Positions 38,453 to 46,557 of a stretch of DNA of 64,000 bases are shown here, piece by piece; positions within the stretch are counted from its first letter, which is position 1; each line of letters begins with the position of its first letter. The translations under genes were made by a program, and so were the position numbers. The DNA is from Candidatus Termititenax aidoneus (lineage in GTDB: Bacteria > Margulisbacteria > Termititenacia > Termititenacales > Termititenacaceae): positions 62,001-126,000 of the forward strand of contig BGZN01000002.1 in assembly GCA_003864455.1 (NCBI GenBank). The letters run 5' to 3'. The notes under the pieces are model-generated. The model worked only from the letters and a program-made list of their open reading frames with translations. It made no database searches and was not told the DNA's origin.

Positions 38453-39124
38453 TTTTCTAGACCTCCATATCCAGAGACATACCCATATCTAGTTAAAATA
38501 TACCTATTGGCATAATAAATATCGGCAGGGGGAAATGGATAAATGTATTGATTTTTTGTGTTCTTTTTTCTTTTCTCTATGTCTCCGACGGGGCAATTTC
38601 TTTGCCAGCCAGTGTTTTACGGCAGAATAAATATCTTTGCCTCTGTGCGTGGTGGCTTCTCACTTAACGTCGGCTACTTTGTAGCCTTGTTAAGTTCGAA
38701 CCAGACGCACGCCGGCAAAATATTTATTCTGCCGGTCAAGGGCACACGCGCAGTAGCAAAAGCGCTTTTGTTCTTGTCTGTTATAAGGTCTTGACGCACC
38801 TGCTCAAAGACAGCAGCCGCTGCGCGGCCAAGCGCCTGCGGCGAATACGGCCGGAATTAGTCTTGCGGTCTAGTGTTGGCTGGCAGTATGGCCAACTCGA
38901 CAAAGCAAGCGGCGGCGCAGAAACATGAACACATTGGGGGTGTGGGGCGCATAGCCCCACGGAAGCCCTTTCTTTCGGCCATTTCTTTGGGCTAGCAAAG
39001 AAATGGCCACGTGCCGTAGGCATCAAAAAAAGTGAGACATTAAACAAAAAATTTCGATGTATTGATATAGGCTGTTGGATTTTGGTAGAATAAAGATAAT
39101 TAAAAAATAAGAAAGAGGTGCATC

Positions 39125-40240
39125 ATGAGCGATGTTTCGATGTTGGATTTAAAGGCGTACAGTTCTTATTTTGCTAATGGCAATGGAACTATAGCAGGAA
39201 AATATGGCAGGGTTTTAACCGCTACCGATAATGAACATTATGAAAGAATTGCTGGATTAAGCAAAGACACAACAAGAGTTGATACTCCATTAGAAATATC
39301 TTTGCTCTCTTATGCTGCAGGCGTGGTTGATGTCCGTCCTATAGAAGCGGACGCTATATTGCCGGCGAATAATCCGCGCGCGGCTGGTTTGAAACTCGGC
39401 TCGGCGGTCTTGAAAGAATTGACCGAGATTAGATTTCTCGACCCGTCCAACACCGCCGCTGTCGGCCGCTACGAGGGCATGTTGCGCTTTATCTCTGAAC
39501 GCAACGGCGTGTCCAGAGCGGAGATAGACGCTTATTACCGGCAGGGCATCGGCGCGCTCATCGCCGCGGAAGTCGACGCGCAGTTTAATAAGATTAGTTT
39601 TTTAATAGATAGAACAAAAACTGTAGGCAGTTCGTATGGAGCAGTATTGACACGCAATACTCAAAATCAATATATTTTAAGTTACGAGGGATATTTTAAT
39701 GGAGCAATATCTACTAAAACACTCTCCGGTGCTTCGTTGGACGACTTACTGGCTAAAATGGCTGGAAATAGAGATTTTGTACAGGACGATATAAACCAAG
39801 TCCGTTCCCAGGCCGCACTAATACCAGCGACGCTCTTTAACAGATGGAGAGGCTATACCCCGAGTATGGTCAACCCTTATGAGTTGCTGACAAATGCACT
39901 GGTTAATTTTTATCTTGATCCCAATGGCCGCACACCAGCCGGTAAAAATTATGATGTGCTCAGGGGCATACTGGCGCGTGGACAACTCGCAGAAATCGTC
40001 GACAGAGATACTTTTATTACAAAATTAGTAACGGCAATTTCCAGTACCTTGGAAGCAATGAGCCCAGGATTGTATGCGAGAATTTCTCGAGAGTTATTGG
40101 ATTACAAGGTGCTTGTTGCGGTAAGTGAAATACCTAATGATCCGCGTTACGGCATATTTACACTGACTCAAACGGCTGGTGAGGAAATATTTGTCAGCAA
40201 AAAAAGACAGGCTGGCGGTCTGGTGCAGGTGAGTTACTGA
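39125..40240 (+). CDS. Hypothetical protein (371 aa)
   Basis: ATG with SD-like AAAGAGG; C-terminal FVSKKRQAGGLVQVSY duplicated at 41089. Confidence 0.6.
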   Translation: MSDVSMLDLKAYSSYFANGNGTIAGKYGRVLTATDNEHYERIAGLSKDTTRVDTPLEISLLSYAAGVVDVRPIEADAILPANNPRAAGLKLGSAVLKELTEIRFLDPSNTAAVGRYEGMLRFISERNGVSRAEIDAYYRQGIGALIAAEVDAQFNKISFLIDRTKTVGSSYGAVLTRNTQNQYILSYEGYFNGAISTKTLSGASLDDLLAKMAGNRDFVQDDINQVRSQAALIPATLFNRWRGYTPSMVNPYELLTNALVNFYLDPNGRTPAGKNYDVLRGILARGQLAEIVDRDTFITKLVTAISSTLEAMSPGLYARISRELLDYKVLVAVSEIPNDPRYGIFTLTQTAGEEIFVSKKRQAGGLVQVSY

Positions 40241-40288
40241 TACCGGCGAGTGGTGAGGGGAAGGCAGAGGAATAAAGCGGAGGGGAAT

Positions 40289-40549
40289 ATGCCAGAAATA
40301 AGTTTGTTTTATGGCATAAGAATTACTATGAATTGGGACGAACATAATCCGCCTCATTTTCATGTCAAATATGCCGAATATAACGCAACAGTTTTAATTC
40401 GAGAATGTATTGTTGACAGAGGTTATCTGCCAAACAAACAGTTAAAGATGGTTTTAGCGTGGTGCGAGATACATAAGGATGAACTTATGCAAAACTGGGA
40501 ATTAGCCAGCAGCGGCCAGCCCTTGAATGACATACAACCGCTGGTATAA
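40289..40549 (+). CDS. DUF4160 family protein, putative TA component
   Basis: GIRITMNWDEHNPPHFHVKY ... RGYLPNKQLKMVLAWCEIHKDELMQNW. Confidence 0.85.
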   Translation: MPEISLFYGIRITMNWDEHNPPHFHVKYAEYNATVLIRECIVDRGYLPNKQLKMVLAWCEIHKDELMQNWELASSGQPLNDIQPLV

Positions 40550-40557
40550 TTAATAGT

Positions 40558-40872
40558 ATGAAAAACTTAGACGCAAAACATTTTTGGCCAAAAGTAGTGC
40601 AAGTCCTGCCGACAGATAACTTTGAAGTGTATGCTTACTTCAACGATGGTTCGGTGCGATTGTACGATGTGAAGCCCCTGCTAAAATCAGGAACGGTGTT
40701 TGAGCCGCTTATAGATATCCGCATATTTAAAAATAAACTGGCGGTCATCAATGACACTGTGGCCTGGGATATGGGCGGCAATAGAGACCCGCGCAAGTGT
40801 GTTGATATTGATCCGTTTGTTGTTTTTGAGAAGCCTGCCGTAACAGACCCCCTGCTCAAAAGCGCGGCATGA
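40558..40872 (+). CDS. DUF2442 family protein, putative TA partner
   Basis: VYAYFNDGSVRLYDVKPLL ... DMGGNRDPRKCVDIDP; pairs with DUF4160. Confidence 0.8.
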   Translation: MKNLDAKHFWPKVVQVLPTDNFEVYAYFNDGSVRLYDVKPLLKSGTVFEPLIDIRIFKNKLAVINDTVAWDMGGNRDPRKCVDIDPFVVFEKPAVTDPLLKSAA

Positions 40873-40985
40873 TGCCGCATTATTCAGAAAGGCCGACCGA
40901 TGACGCGTTCGAGAAAGCAAGTTTAAGGCTGGAATTATCGATAAAAGTAATGAATCCGCTTAAGTATTTGCTGGAGGTTATATAA
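40872..40985 (+). CDS. 37-aa ORF coupled to the DUF2442 gene (not in ORF track)
   Basis: TGATG overlap; MPHYSERPTDDAFEKASLRLELSIKVMNPLKYLLEVI. Confidence 0.35.
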   Translation: MPHYSERPTDDAFEKASLRLELSIKVMNPLKYLLEVI

Positions 40986-41088
40986 ATTATGAGAAAAAAA
41001 CGATTAATATAAATAACCCGCTGGAAGTTAAAAAAACAGGATTGCAATCCTTGCAGTCGGTTTTGGGGACTGCCGGCACAGCGCGGTT

Positions 41089-41174
41089 ATTTGTCAGCAA
41101 AAAAAGACAGGCTGACGGTCTGGTGCAGGTGAACTACTGATACCGGCGAGTGGCGAGTGGTGAGGGGCAGGCAG
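41089..41174 (+). repeat. Second copy of the 3' end of the 39125-40240 gene plus downstream sequence
   Basis: TTTGTCAGCAAAAAAAGACAGGCTGACGGTCTGGTGCAGGTGAACTACTGATACCGGCGAGTGG vs 40189-40267. Confidence 0.85.
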
Positions 41175-41231
41175 GAGTCTTTTTGATAATGTTTTGGGCG
41201 GATAGTATTATTATTGTCAGGAGTTGTGGCC

Positions 41232-41357
41232 ATGTCTATTTTTAGAAAAAAAGTTGAATATAAAAAACCGAAAAGAATATCTAAGGCCGGTGAATTTATG
41301 AAAAAATACCCCAAAGGCATCGGAACTATTATTGATATGAGGGCGGTAATGAAATAG
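41232..41357 (+). CDS. 41-aa antitoxin-like protein upstream of PIN fragment
   Basis: MSIFRKKVEYKKPKRISKAGEFMKKYPKGIGTIIDMRAVMK. Confidence 0.45.
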   Translation: MSIFRKKVEYKKPKRISKAGEFMKKYPKGIGTIIDMRAVMK

Positions 41358-41374
41358 CTTTTTAAGGTTTGGTT

Positions 41375-41521
41375 ATGCGTTATTTGATAGACACAAATAT
41401 TTTTCTGTTTTACGCCTTTGATAATTATTTCCCGAACAATAACATATGTGAGATTTTGGCAGATTATGAAAGTATGATTTATATCAGTTCTGAAAGTGTT
41501 AAGGAAACTATTTATTTATAA
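41375..41521 (+). pseudogene. Truncated PIN-domain (VapC-like) toxin
   Basis: MRYLIDTNIFLFYAFDN ... IYISSESVKETIYL stop after 48 aa. Confidence 0.65.
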
Positions 41522-41589
41522 TAAAAAATAACAGATGCTTGTTGTCGGCGGACAACCCAAAAGATAGCATTGCACCACACGCTCCTTTT

Positions 41590-42164
41590 CTGTTGAGCAA
41601 GAAGCTAAAGAACTGGATAAAAAGATAAACGAAATAGACAACAAGACAAATAGACTGCTTGACCTATATTTAGAGAACACCATAAGCAAGAGGGATTTTG
41701 CCAAGAAAAAAGAATTTATGCTTGAGGAAAAGTTAAGACTGGAGCAGAAATTAAAATATCTGGAAAGAGGACAATTTTACTGGCTCGGACTTTTGCGGGA
41801 GTTTATAAACGGCTTGAATATGCCAAAAAAGATGTTAGAAACTGACGATTTTGCGGAAAAGCGAAAATTCCTGGAAAACACCGGCTCGAACTTCACTCTG
41901 GGCATTGCGCCGCGCCCCCGCAAAAACGCTCCCGCTGGAATTGAAAATTCAAATACAGAGAGCGGTTTGGGCGGGTGGACTGGAAAGAAGACAGTCCCTG
42001 CGCTGAAAAATATGGTCTATGGGAAAACGGACGGTTTGTGTTTGGGTGTTGAGTTTAAAAATTTCTGGCGGGTTTTAGAAAAAGAAAATATTGCAAAAAA
42101 CGATGAGAAAGAGTTTTGTACTATCTGGCGGAGGAGGACTGCGTGCCTCCTCCGCAGCCGCTGA
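41590..42164 (+). pseudogene. C-terminal remnant of a large serine recombinase
   Basis: Coiled coil TNRLLDLYLENTISKRDFAKKKEFMLEEKLRLEQKL ... FAEKRKFLENTGSNFTL; no N-terminal resolvase domain. Confidence 0.6.
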
Positions 42165-42203
42165 CGCGGCTAGTTCGCTACGCTCACCAAACGCCTACGC
42201 GCT

Positions 42204-42293
42204 TGGCGGAGGAGGTAGGATTTGAACCCACGGTGCCTTCGCAGGCACAACGGTTTTCAAGACCGCCGCAATCGACCACTCTGCCACTCCTCC
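42204..42293 (-). tRNA. tRNA-Ser (anticodon UGA), CCA encoded
   Basis: GGAGGAGTGGCAGAGTGGTCGATTGCGGCGGTCTTGAAAACCG...GGTTCAAATCCTACCTCCTCCGCCA, 7-bp acceptor stem, long variable arm. Confidence 0.95.
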
Positions 42294-42401
42294 GGACGGA
42301 CAGTTTGATTATACCACTGACGGAAATAAATAACTCTGCTGGAAACTCAGACCTTTCCAGCTCGCGCCGAAACCGGCGCGCAGGAAAGGTCTGGAAAAAA
42401 G

Positions 42402-42737
42402 ATGAAAAAATTGGGGGCAATAAAATTATGGCGGCAGCTGAGCAAAGCGCCGTTCTACCAAAACTCACTGATCGTGCACATGTGGATACACCTGCTGATC
42501 TCCGCGCAGTACAACGGCCGGATATTCACAGATTTTGAGCAACTGGAAAAGCAGACCGGACTAGTGCAGGAAAATGTGCAAAGTTGTCTTGAGTATTTAC
42601 ACAATATAAATTTCATAACGATTACCGGGGACCCGGACAAAAAAATATTCCAAATAGATATTCCTGATTTTAACCTTTATAAACTAGACAGCGGAGCTGC
42701 TGACACGTCAGAGGAAAATCATGACAACGACCAATGA
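42402..42737 (+). CDS. Phage replisome-organiser N-terminal/DnaD-like protein
   Basis: HMWIHLLISAQYNGRIFTDFEQLEKQTGLVQENVQSCLEYLHNINFI. Confidence 0.5.
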   Translation: MKKLGAIKLWRQLSKAPFYQNSLIVHMWIHLLISAQYNGRIFTDFEQLEKQTGLVQENVQSCLEYLHNINFITITGDPDKKIFQIDIPDFNLYKLDSGAADTSEENHDNDQ

Positions 42738-43188
42738 GAAGTTTACATTCTGGATAAGCTATTACTATGCCCTGAAAAATTTGGGCAGTGAAAACTTTAA
42801 GGTGGTGATGCTTGCCTTATTCGAATATGCCTTTTTCAACAAACGGACTGAACTTTCCGGACGCAATCTCGACACATTTTTATCTTTAAAACCATATATT
42901 GATTCCGGCAGGATAAAAGTTTTCGCCGGCCAAAAAGGTGGCAGAAAAAGGACTGCCCGCAAACTATATGATCTGAAAAACGGAGAAGTGGTTTTATCCG
43001 AAACCGGAAAAAAGTACGAAACTCTTTTGAAAAAAGTCAATAAATATTGTACAGAAAACAGCATCAACATCGACTGTGAGAAGTTAGCCATAAAATATTG
43101 CAATAAAAAAATTAATGATCTGCCCAAATTAATTGAGGAATGGAAATCCCAGGACGACCAATATGAAAAAAGGAAAAATGAACAATGA
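42721..43188 (+). CDS. Phage early protein (DUF6291-like)
   Basis: FWISYYYALKNLGSENFKVVMLALFEYAFF ... AGQKGGRKRTARK. Confidence 0.5.
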   Translation: MTTTNEKFTFWISYYYALKNLGSENFKVVMLALFEYAFFNKRTELSGRNLDTFLSLKPYIDSGRIKVFAGQKGGRKRTARKLYDLKNGEVVLSETGKKYETLLKKVNKYCTENSINIDCEKLAIKYCNKKINDLPKLIEEWKSQDDQYEKRKNEQ

Positions 43189-43919
43189 GCGATACGGATA
43201 ATCAGCCAGAATATACAAAGCTTTCTAAAAGAGAGCAGATCGAAAAAGCGATAAATAAGCTTGCCGCTTTTTGCACGGCTAAAATCCCCCAGAAAACCAT
43301 AGACCTTTACATAGATGAATTTGATATGCGAATAAAAAACGCCGGAATTTTAACTAAAATAATTTCAGAATATATCCAAAATAGACAGGCCCCCTACAAA
43401 ATGCCGACGATCAAAGAAATACTAAATTTATTTTATGTTTACATAACCCCAAAAAAAGATGTTTCGACAAATTGCACAAAATGCAAAGGCGGACTGATTT
43501 CTTGCCTGAAGTTTGACGGCGAAAAAAATATTCCGTATAAAGTTTGTTGCGACTGTGAAAGAGGACAATACCAGTACAAAATCAATCACGGAAAGATACA
43601 GTATATTTCTGCCGATGATGTGCTCGAGTATGATCCTGAAATACAATTGTTACACAAGTACGCGCTAAAACAGTTTGGCTTCCCAGAAGCCAATTTGAAA
43701 CCGGCGCCATTTTATGTGATCTATGCACATGATGCCAAAGCGCTTTCACCTGCCGAATTGATCTCCGAAAATAAAAAAGAACTGGCTAAAGCACAGGAGT
43801 TTCTTATCTCCCAGGATTTTTTGCGCCTCTGTGATGAGCGTAAGCAGCAGTATTACGAGGAAGCCGAACGGCTCGAAAAATATCTTAACCAAATAGAACA
43901 GGGAGGAAACACACTATGA
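43185..43919 (+). CDS. Phage early protein with zinc-ribbon-like CxxC pairs
   Basis: CTKCKGGLISC ... CCDCERGQYQY. Confidence 0.5.
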   Translation: MSDTDNQPEYTKLSKREQIEKAINKLAAFCTAKIPQKTIDLYIDEFDMRIKNAGILTKIISEYIQNRQAPYKMPTIKEILNLFYVYITPKKDVSTNCTKCKGGLISCLKFDGEKNIPYKVCCDCERGQYQYKINHGKIQYISADDVLEYDPEIQLLHKYALKQFGFPEANLKPAPFYVIYAHDAKALSPAELISENKKELAKAQEFLISQDFLRLCDERKQQYYEEAERLEKYLNQIEQGGNTL

Positions 43920-44134
43920 CAATCATTGTTGACATTAACAAAAATAATTTTAAGCCGGAGCTACAAACAAAGCTAAAAAAAAGGCATTTTATAGATCATG
44001 GCGCAAAACGCGCGCGGCGCAAATCTACGAGAATGCCCTTGACGTTGACCAGAAAAGAGCGTGCGACTATCAGCACGTTTTTGGAGCAGTGCAGACTGGA
44101 TGGCTACGAAGTTCCGTCGAAAAGTTCGTTTTAA
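43916..44134 (+). CDS. Small basic phage protein
   Basis: 72 aa, ATGA overlap with previous gene. Confidence 0.45.
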   Translation: MTIIVDINKNNFKPELQTKLKKRHFIDHGAKRARRKSTRMPLTLTRKERATISTFLEQCRLDGYEVPSKSSF

Positions 44135-44158
44135 TTTAATAAAAGGAGGTGAATAACT

Positions 44159-44290
44159 ATGGAGCCGGAAGGAGAAGTTAAAGATGAGAATCTTAAAACT
44201 CATCCGTGTTTTGTCGTTTATGACCAGTTACCCACGAAACAGCGTGCGAAAGATCAACTGTTTACAACCGTTGTTGATGCGCTGAAGTAG
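44159..44290 (+). CDS. 43-aa RyR-domain-like mini protein (not in ORF track)
   Basis: KTHPCFVVYDQLPTKQRAKDQLFTTVVDAL; SD AAAGGAGGTGAA upstream. Confidence 0.5.
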   Translation: MEPEGEVKDENLKTHPCFVVYDQLPTKQRAKDQLFTTVVDALK

Positions 44291-44361
44291 TGCCTATTTG
44301 ATTATGAACGGAGCGCGGATCGGGGGGATGATCCACGCTCTAAAAAAAAGGAGTTGGGCAG

Positions 44362-44700
44362 ATGAACATTAGTACCAAGGACAAACAGCTAGAGGGCGCT
44401 GAGATAGAATTTATTTATATAGAATCTATTTATAATGCGGGTTATAGGCAGGCAGTAAAAGAGTTTATTAACGAAAATGAGGAAAGTGACGCGTTGAAAT
44501 ATTATAAACGACAGGCGCAGATTGCCGTGCTGGAGGAAATAAAAGATGGCTGCAAAAGATGGAATCCAGAGGACTGTAGAATCATGCAGTACTTTTCGGG
44601 AAAGCGTAAAGCGGCGTGTGGACTACGGAGTTGCTGGTGTGCAAACTATTCGGCCTGTAAAAAACTTGCCGAGTTGAAAGAAGAGAAAGAGAAATCATGA
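44362..44700 (+). CDS. Hypothetical phage protein
   Basis: SD AAAAGGAG upstream; 112 aa. Confidence 0.45.
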   Translation: MNISTKDKQLEGAEIEFIYIESIYNAGYRQAVKEFINENEESDALKYYKRQAQIAVLEEIKDGCKRWNPEDCRIMQYFSGKRKAACGLRSCWCANYSACKKLAELKEEKEKS

Positions 44701-44879
44701 AAGAAAAAATATTAAAACTAATTGCGACCTGCAAAGATTCCGGCGCGACGGAGCACGAGAAAGACACAGCAGGACGTCTGGCGCGGAACATCTGCAAAAA
44801 ATACGGAATATCTTTCGACGAATTATTTGACGTAGCGGAAAAGGGAAAAAAACTAAATGCGCCAAGTTATGATCACTAA
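44697..44879 (+). CDS. DUF2786-like small protein
   Basis: MKEKILKLIATCKDSGATEHEKDTAGRLARNICKKYGI. Confidence 0.55.
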   Translation: MKEKILKLIATCKDSGATEHEKDTAGRLARNICKKYGISFDELFDVAEKGKKLNAPSYDH

Positions 44880-44964
44880 AAAAATCCTCGACGCCTGTTG
44901 TGGCGGCCGCATGATGTGGTTCGAGCAGAGTAAGACACACTGGCTGTGCTTTTTTAAATCTTGA
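44857..44964 (+). pseudogene. N-terminal stub of a phage class I SAM-dependent methyltransferase
   Basis: MRQVMITKKILDACCGGRMMWFEQ then premature stop; ILDACCG motif-I-like. Confidence 0.45.
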
Positions 44965-44973
44965 GCAGTTCAG

Positions 44974-45441
44974 CTATCGGCTAAAGCAAAACCTATAAGT
45001 TTTTTCCACATCGTTTTCCTCGTATATAATGTATTGAAAAGTCGTACTAGCGTCTTTATGGCCTAAGAGCATTTGGATTTTTGAGATATTGTGTGTTTTT
45101 TTGTATAGCACTGTCGCGCGCGAGCGCCGCAAATCGTGTGGGGATATGCCATAGCCAAGTGCCCGCGCGGACGCACGGTAAACTCTATTATAAATAGCAT
45201 GTCTGGTTAATTGTTTGGAATTCACATCAGCCGCATATTTCTCTGCTTCTTTGCTGAAATACACAAATCTTTCATGTCCCCCTTTTCCGGTGATTATATT
45301 GGATCCGTCATATTGCAGCGCTTCCGAAACACGTAATGCGGAATAGTAACACAATGCCATGTAATACAGGGTTTCACTGGGTGTTTTCCTGTCTCCAAAT
45401 AACTTTTTTATTTCTGTCTCATTGCATATTTTCATAATCAA
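44974..45441 (-). CDS. Tyrosine recombinase, catalytic domain only
   Basis: YSALRVSEAL, SPHDLRRSRATVLYKKTHNISKIQMLLGHKDASTTFQYI (R..HxxR..H..Y present). Confidence 0.85.
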   Translation of the reverse strand: MIMKICNETEIKKLFGDRKTPSETLYYMALCYYSALRVSEALQYDGSNIITGKGGHERFVYFSKEAEKYAADVNSKQLTRHAIYNRVYRASARALGYGISPHDLRRSRATVLYKKTHNISKIQMLLGHKDASTTFQYIIYEENDVEKTYRFCFSR

Positions 45442-46252
45442 GCATCTCTACCTCTCCCCTGCATATTTCGCTGGTTTCCGCGTAGCGTCCGATGTGGTTG
45501 GCCCTGCGATGGCGCATTATTTTTTGCACAGTCTTGGCGTCCGCTCCACCATCAAAAAGATGGACAGCCAAAGAGTTGCGCAAGGCTTGCGGGGTGACGG
45601 CATTCTCCGGCACTCCGGCAGCCACGGCATATTTTTTCAATCTCAATTCAACTCTTTGCGGGCTTATTTCAATACCCTGCGCATTCACAAATAAATTATC
45701 CACTTTAGGCAAAAACTCACTCCTTCTGCCGATATATTCTATTAAGGCCGCGGCGGCCAATTTGCCAAAATAGGCGCGTTTCCTGCCGAGCCACAAACGT
45801 CTTTTTGGAATTTCCACATCAGCCATTTTTAGCCGAATAACTTCCGTTGTTTTTAAGCCGCCCGCGTAAATTAGTTCATACATAGCTTTGTCCCTCACCG
45901 AATAGATGTCTTTGCCGTCCATTTTATTGAGCAAGCGGTCTACTTCCTCTTTGGTCAGATGTTTAGGGATTTTCCGTTCCGGCACGATCCTGTATTTCCA
46001 AATAGCAGCATTAAGACCTAGGCAGTTATAAAAGGCACGGAGCGCTATGAGCATCTGTTTCGTTGTCTTGCGGGATTTTGTTTCTCTGGTTTTAAATATA
46101 AAATTTTTTGCTTTTTCTGCATCGAAACCTTGATAATCTGGACACAATTCAACAAATTTTTTTACTATAGTGCGATAAGTGTACTTGGTTATTTCTTTCC
46201 AACCTTTGCCTGTCATATAAGCATTAAATAACTGCAATTCATTCATAGCCAC
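45419..46252 (-). CDS. Tyrosine recombinase/integrase with atypical catalytic residues
   Basis: SAM-like N-terminal domain; GGLKTTEVIRL, TPQALRNSLAVHLFDGGADAKTVQKIMRHRRANHIGRYAE. Confidence 0.8.
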   Translation of the reverse strand: MAMNELQLFNAYMTGKGWKEITKYTYRTIVKKFVELCPDYQGFDAEKAKNFIFKTRETKSRKTTKQMLIALRAFYNCLGLNAAIWKYRIVPERKIPKHLTKEEVDRLLNKMDGKDIYSVRDKAMYELIYAGGLKTTEVIRLKMADVEIPKRRLWLGRKRAYFGKLAAAALIEYIGRRSEFLPKVDNLFVNAQGIEISPQRVELRLKKYAVAAGVPENAVTPQALRNSLAVHLFDGGADAKTVQKIMRHRRANHIGRYAETSEICRGEVEMLDYENMQ

Positions 46253-46291
46253 ATAGCCTCCAAATATGCCTTAAAAGGCCCCTATTTCTCT

Positions 46292-46459
46292 CTATAAACG
46301 TTTTTTCTGCAATACCGCCCGCAACCATGCTGCGCCGCCAAGAAGCCTGAATTTTTCCCAAAGCGTGTCGCTTAAAGCGATAGACCGACGTTTTTGCACT
46401 TCTTTTTCTAACCGCTTCCGTCCGGCATTTGGTCGCTGGCCGCCCCAAGTGTTTTTCAT
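46292..46459 (-). CDS. 55-aa basic DNA-binding protein (GGQRPNAGRK motif), first gene of the integrase operon
   Basis: MKNTWGGQRPNAGRKRLEKEVQKRRSIALSDTLWEKFRLLGGAAWLRAVLQKKRL; replaces track ORF 46239-46448. Confidence 0.65.
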   Translation of the reverse strand: MKNTWGGQRPNAGRKRLEKEVQKRRSIALSDTLWEKFRLLGGAAWLRAVLQKKRL

Positions 46460-46470
46460 CGTGGGATTAT

Positions 46471-46510
46471 ATTATATTTTGTTATCTTGATTTGTCAACA
46501 TCAAATCAAG
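46471..46510 (-). promoter_or_regulatory. Promoter and dyad operator of the integrase operon
   Basis: TTGACA (46498-46493), 16-bp spacer, TATAAT (46476-46471); flanking dyad CTTGATTTG-N7-CAAATCAAG (46486-46510). Confidence 0.6.
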
Positions 46511-46557
46511 CTTACGAAAAGATAGCTATTCCACAAAACCTGACAAGGTGATTTTGG

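Noticed and set aside
38781-39047. 88-aa minus-strand ORF
   Set aside because: Lies in the hairpin-rich noncoding block; translation arises from palindromic sequence
40094-40363. Minus-strand ORFs here and at 41087-41320 sharing HSPVSV.HLHQT.SLSFFADK
   Set aside because: Similarity is explained by the duplicated plus-strand gene end, read antisense
42128-42155. Possible CRISPR or array repeats near the tRNA
   Set aside because: Only a hairpin and tRNA-derived repeats; no regularly spaced direct repeats anywhere in the window
46239-46448. Track ORF MGRPATKCRTEAVRKRSAKTS...
   Set aside because: Wrong frame; the overlapping frame 46292-46459 gives a sensible basic DNA-binding protein with GGQRPNAGRK and a good promoter
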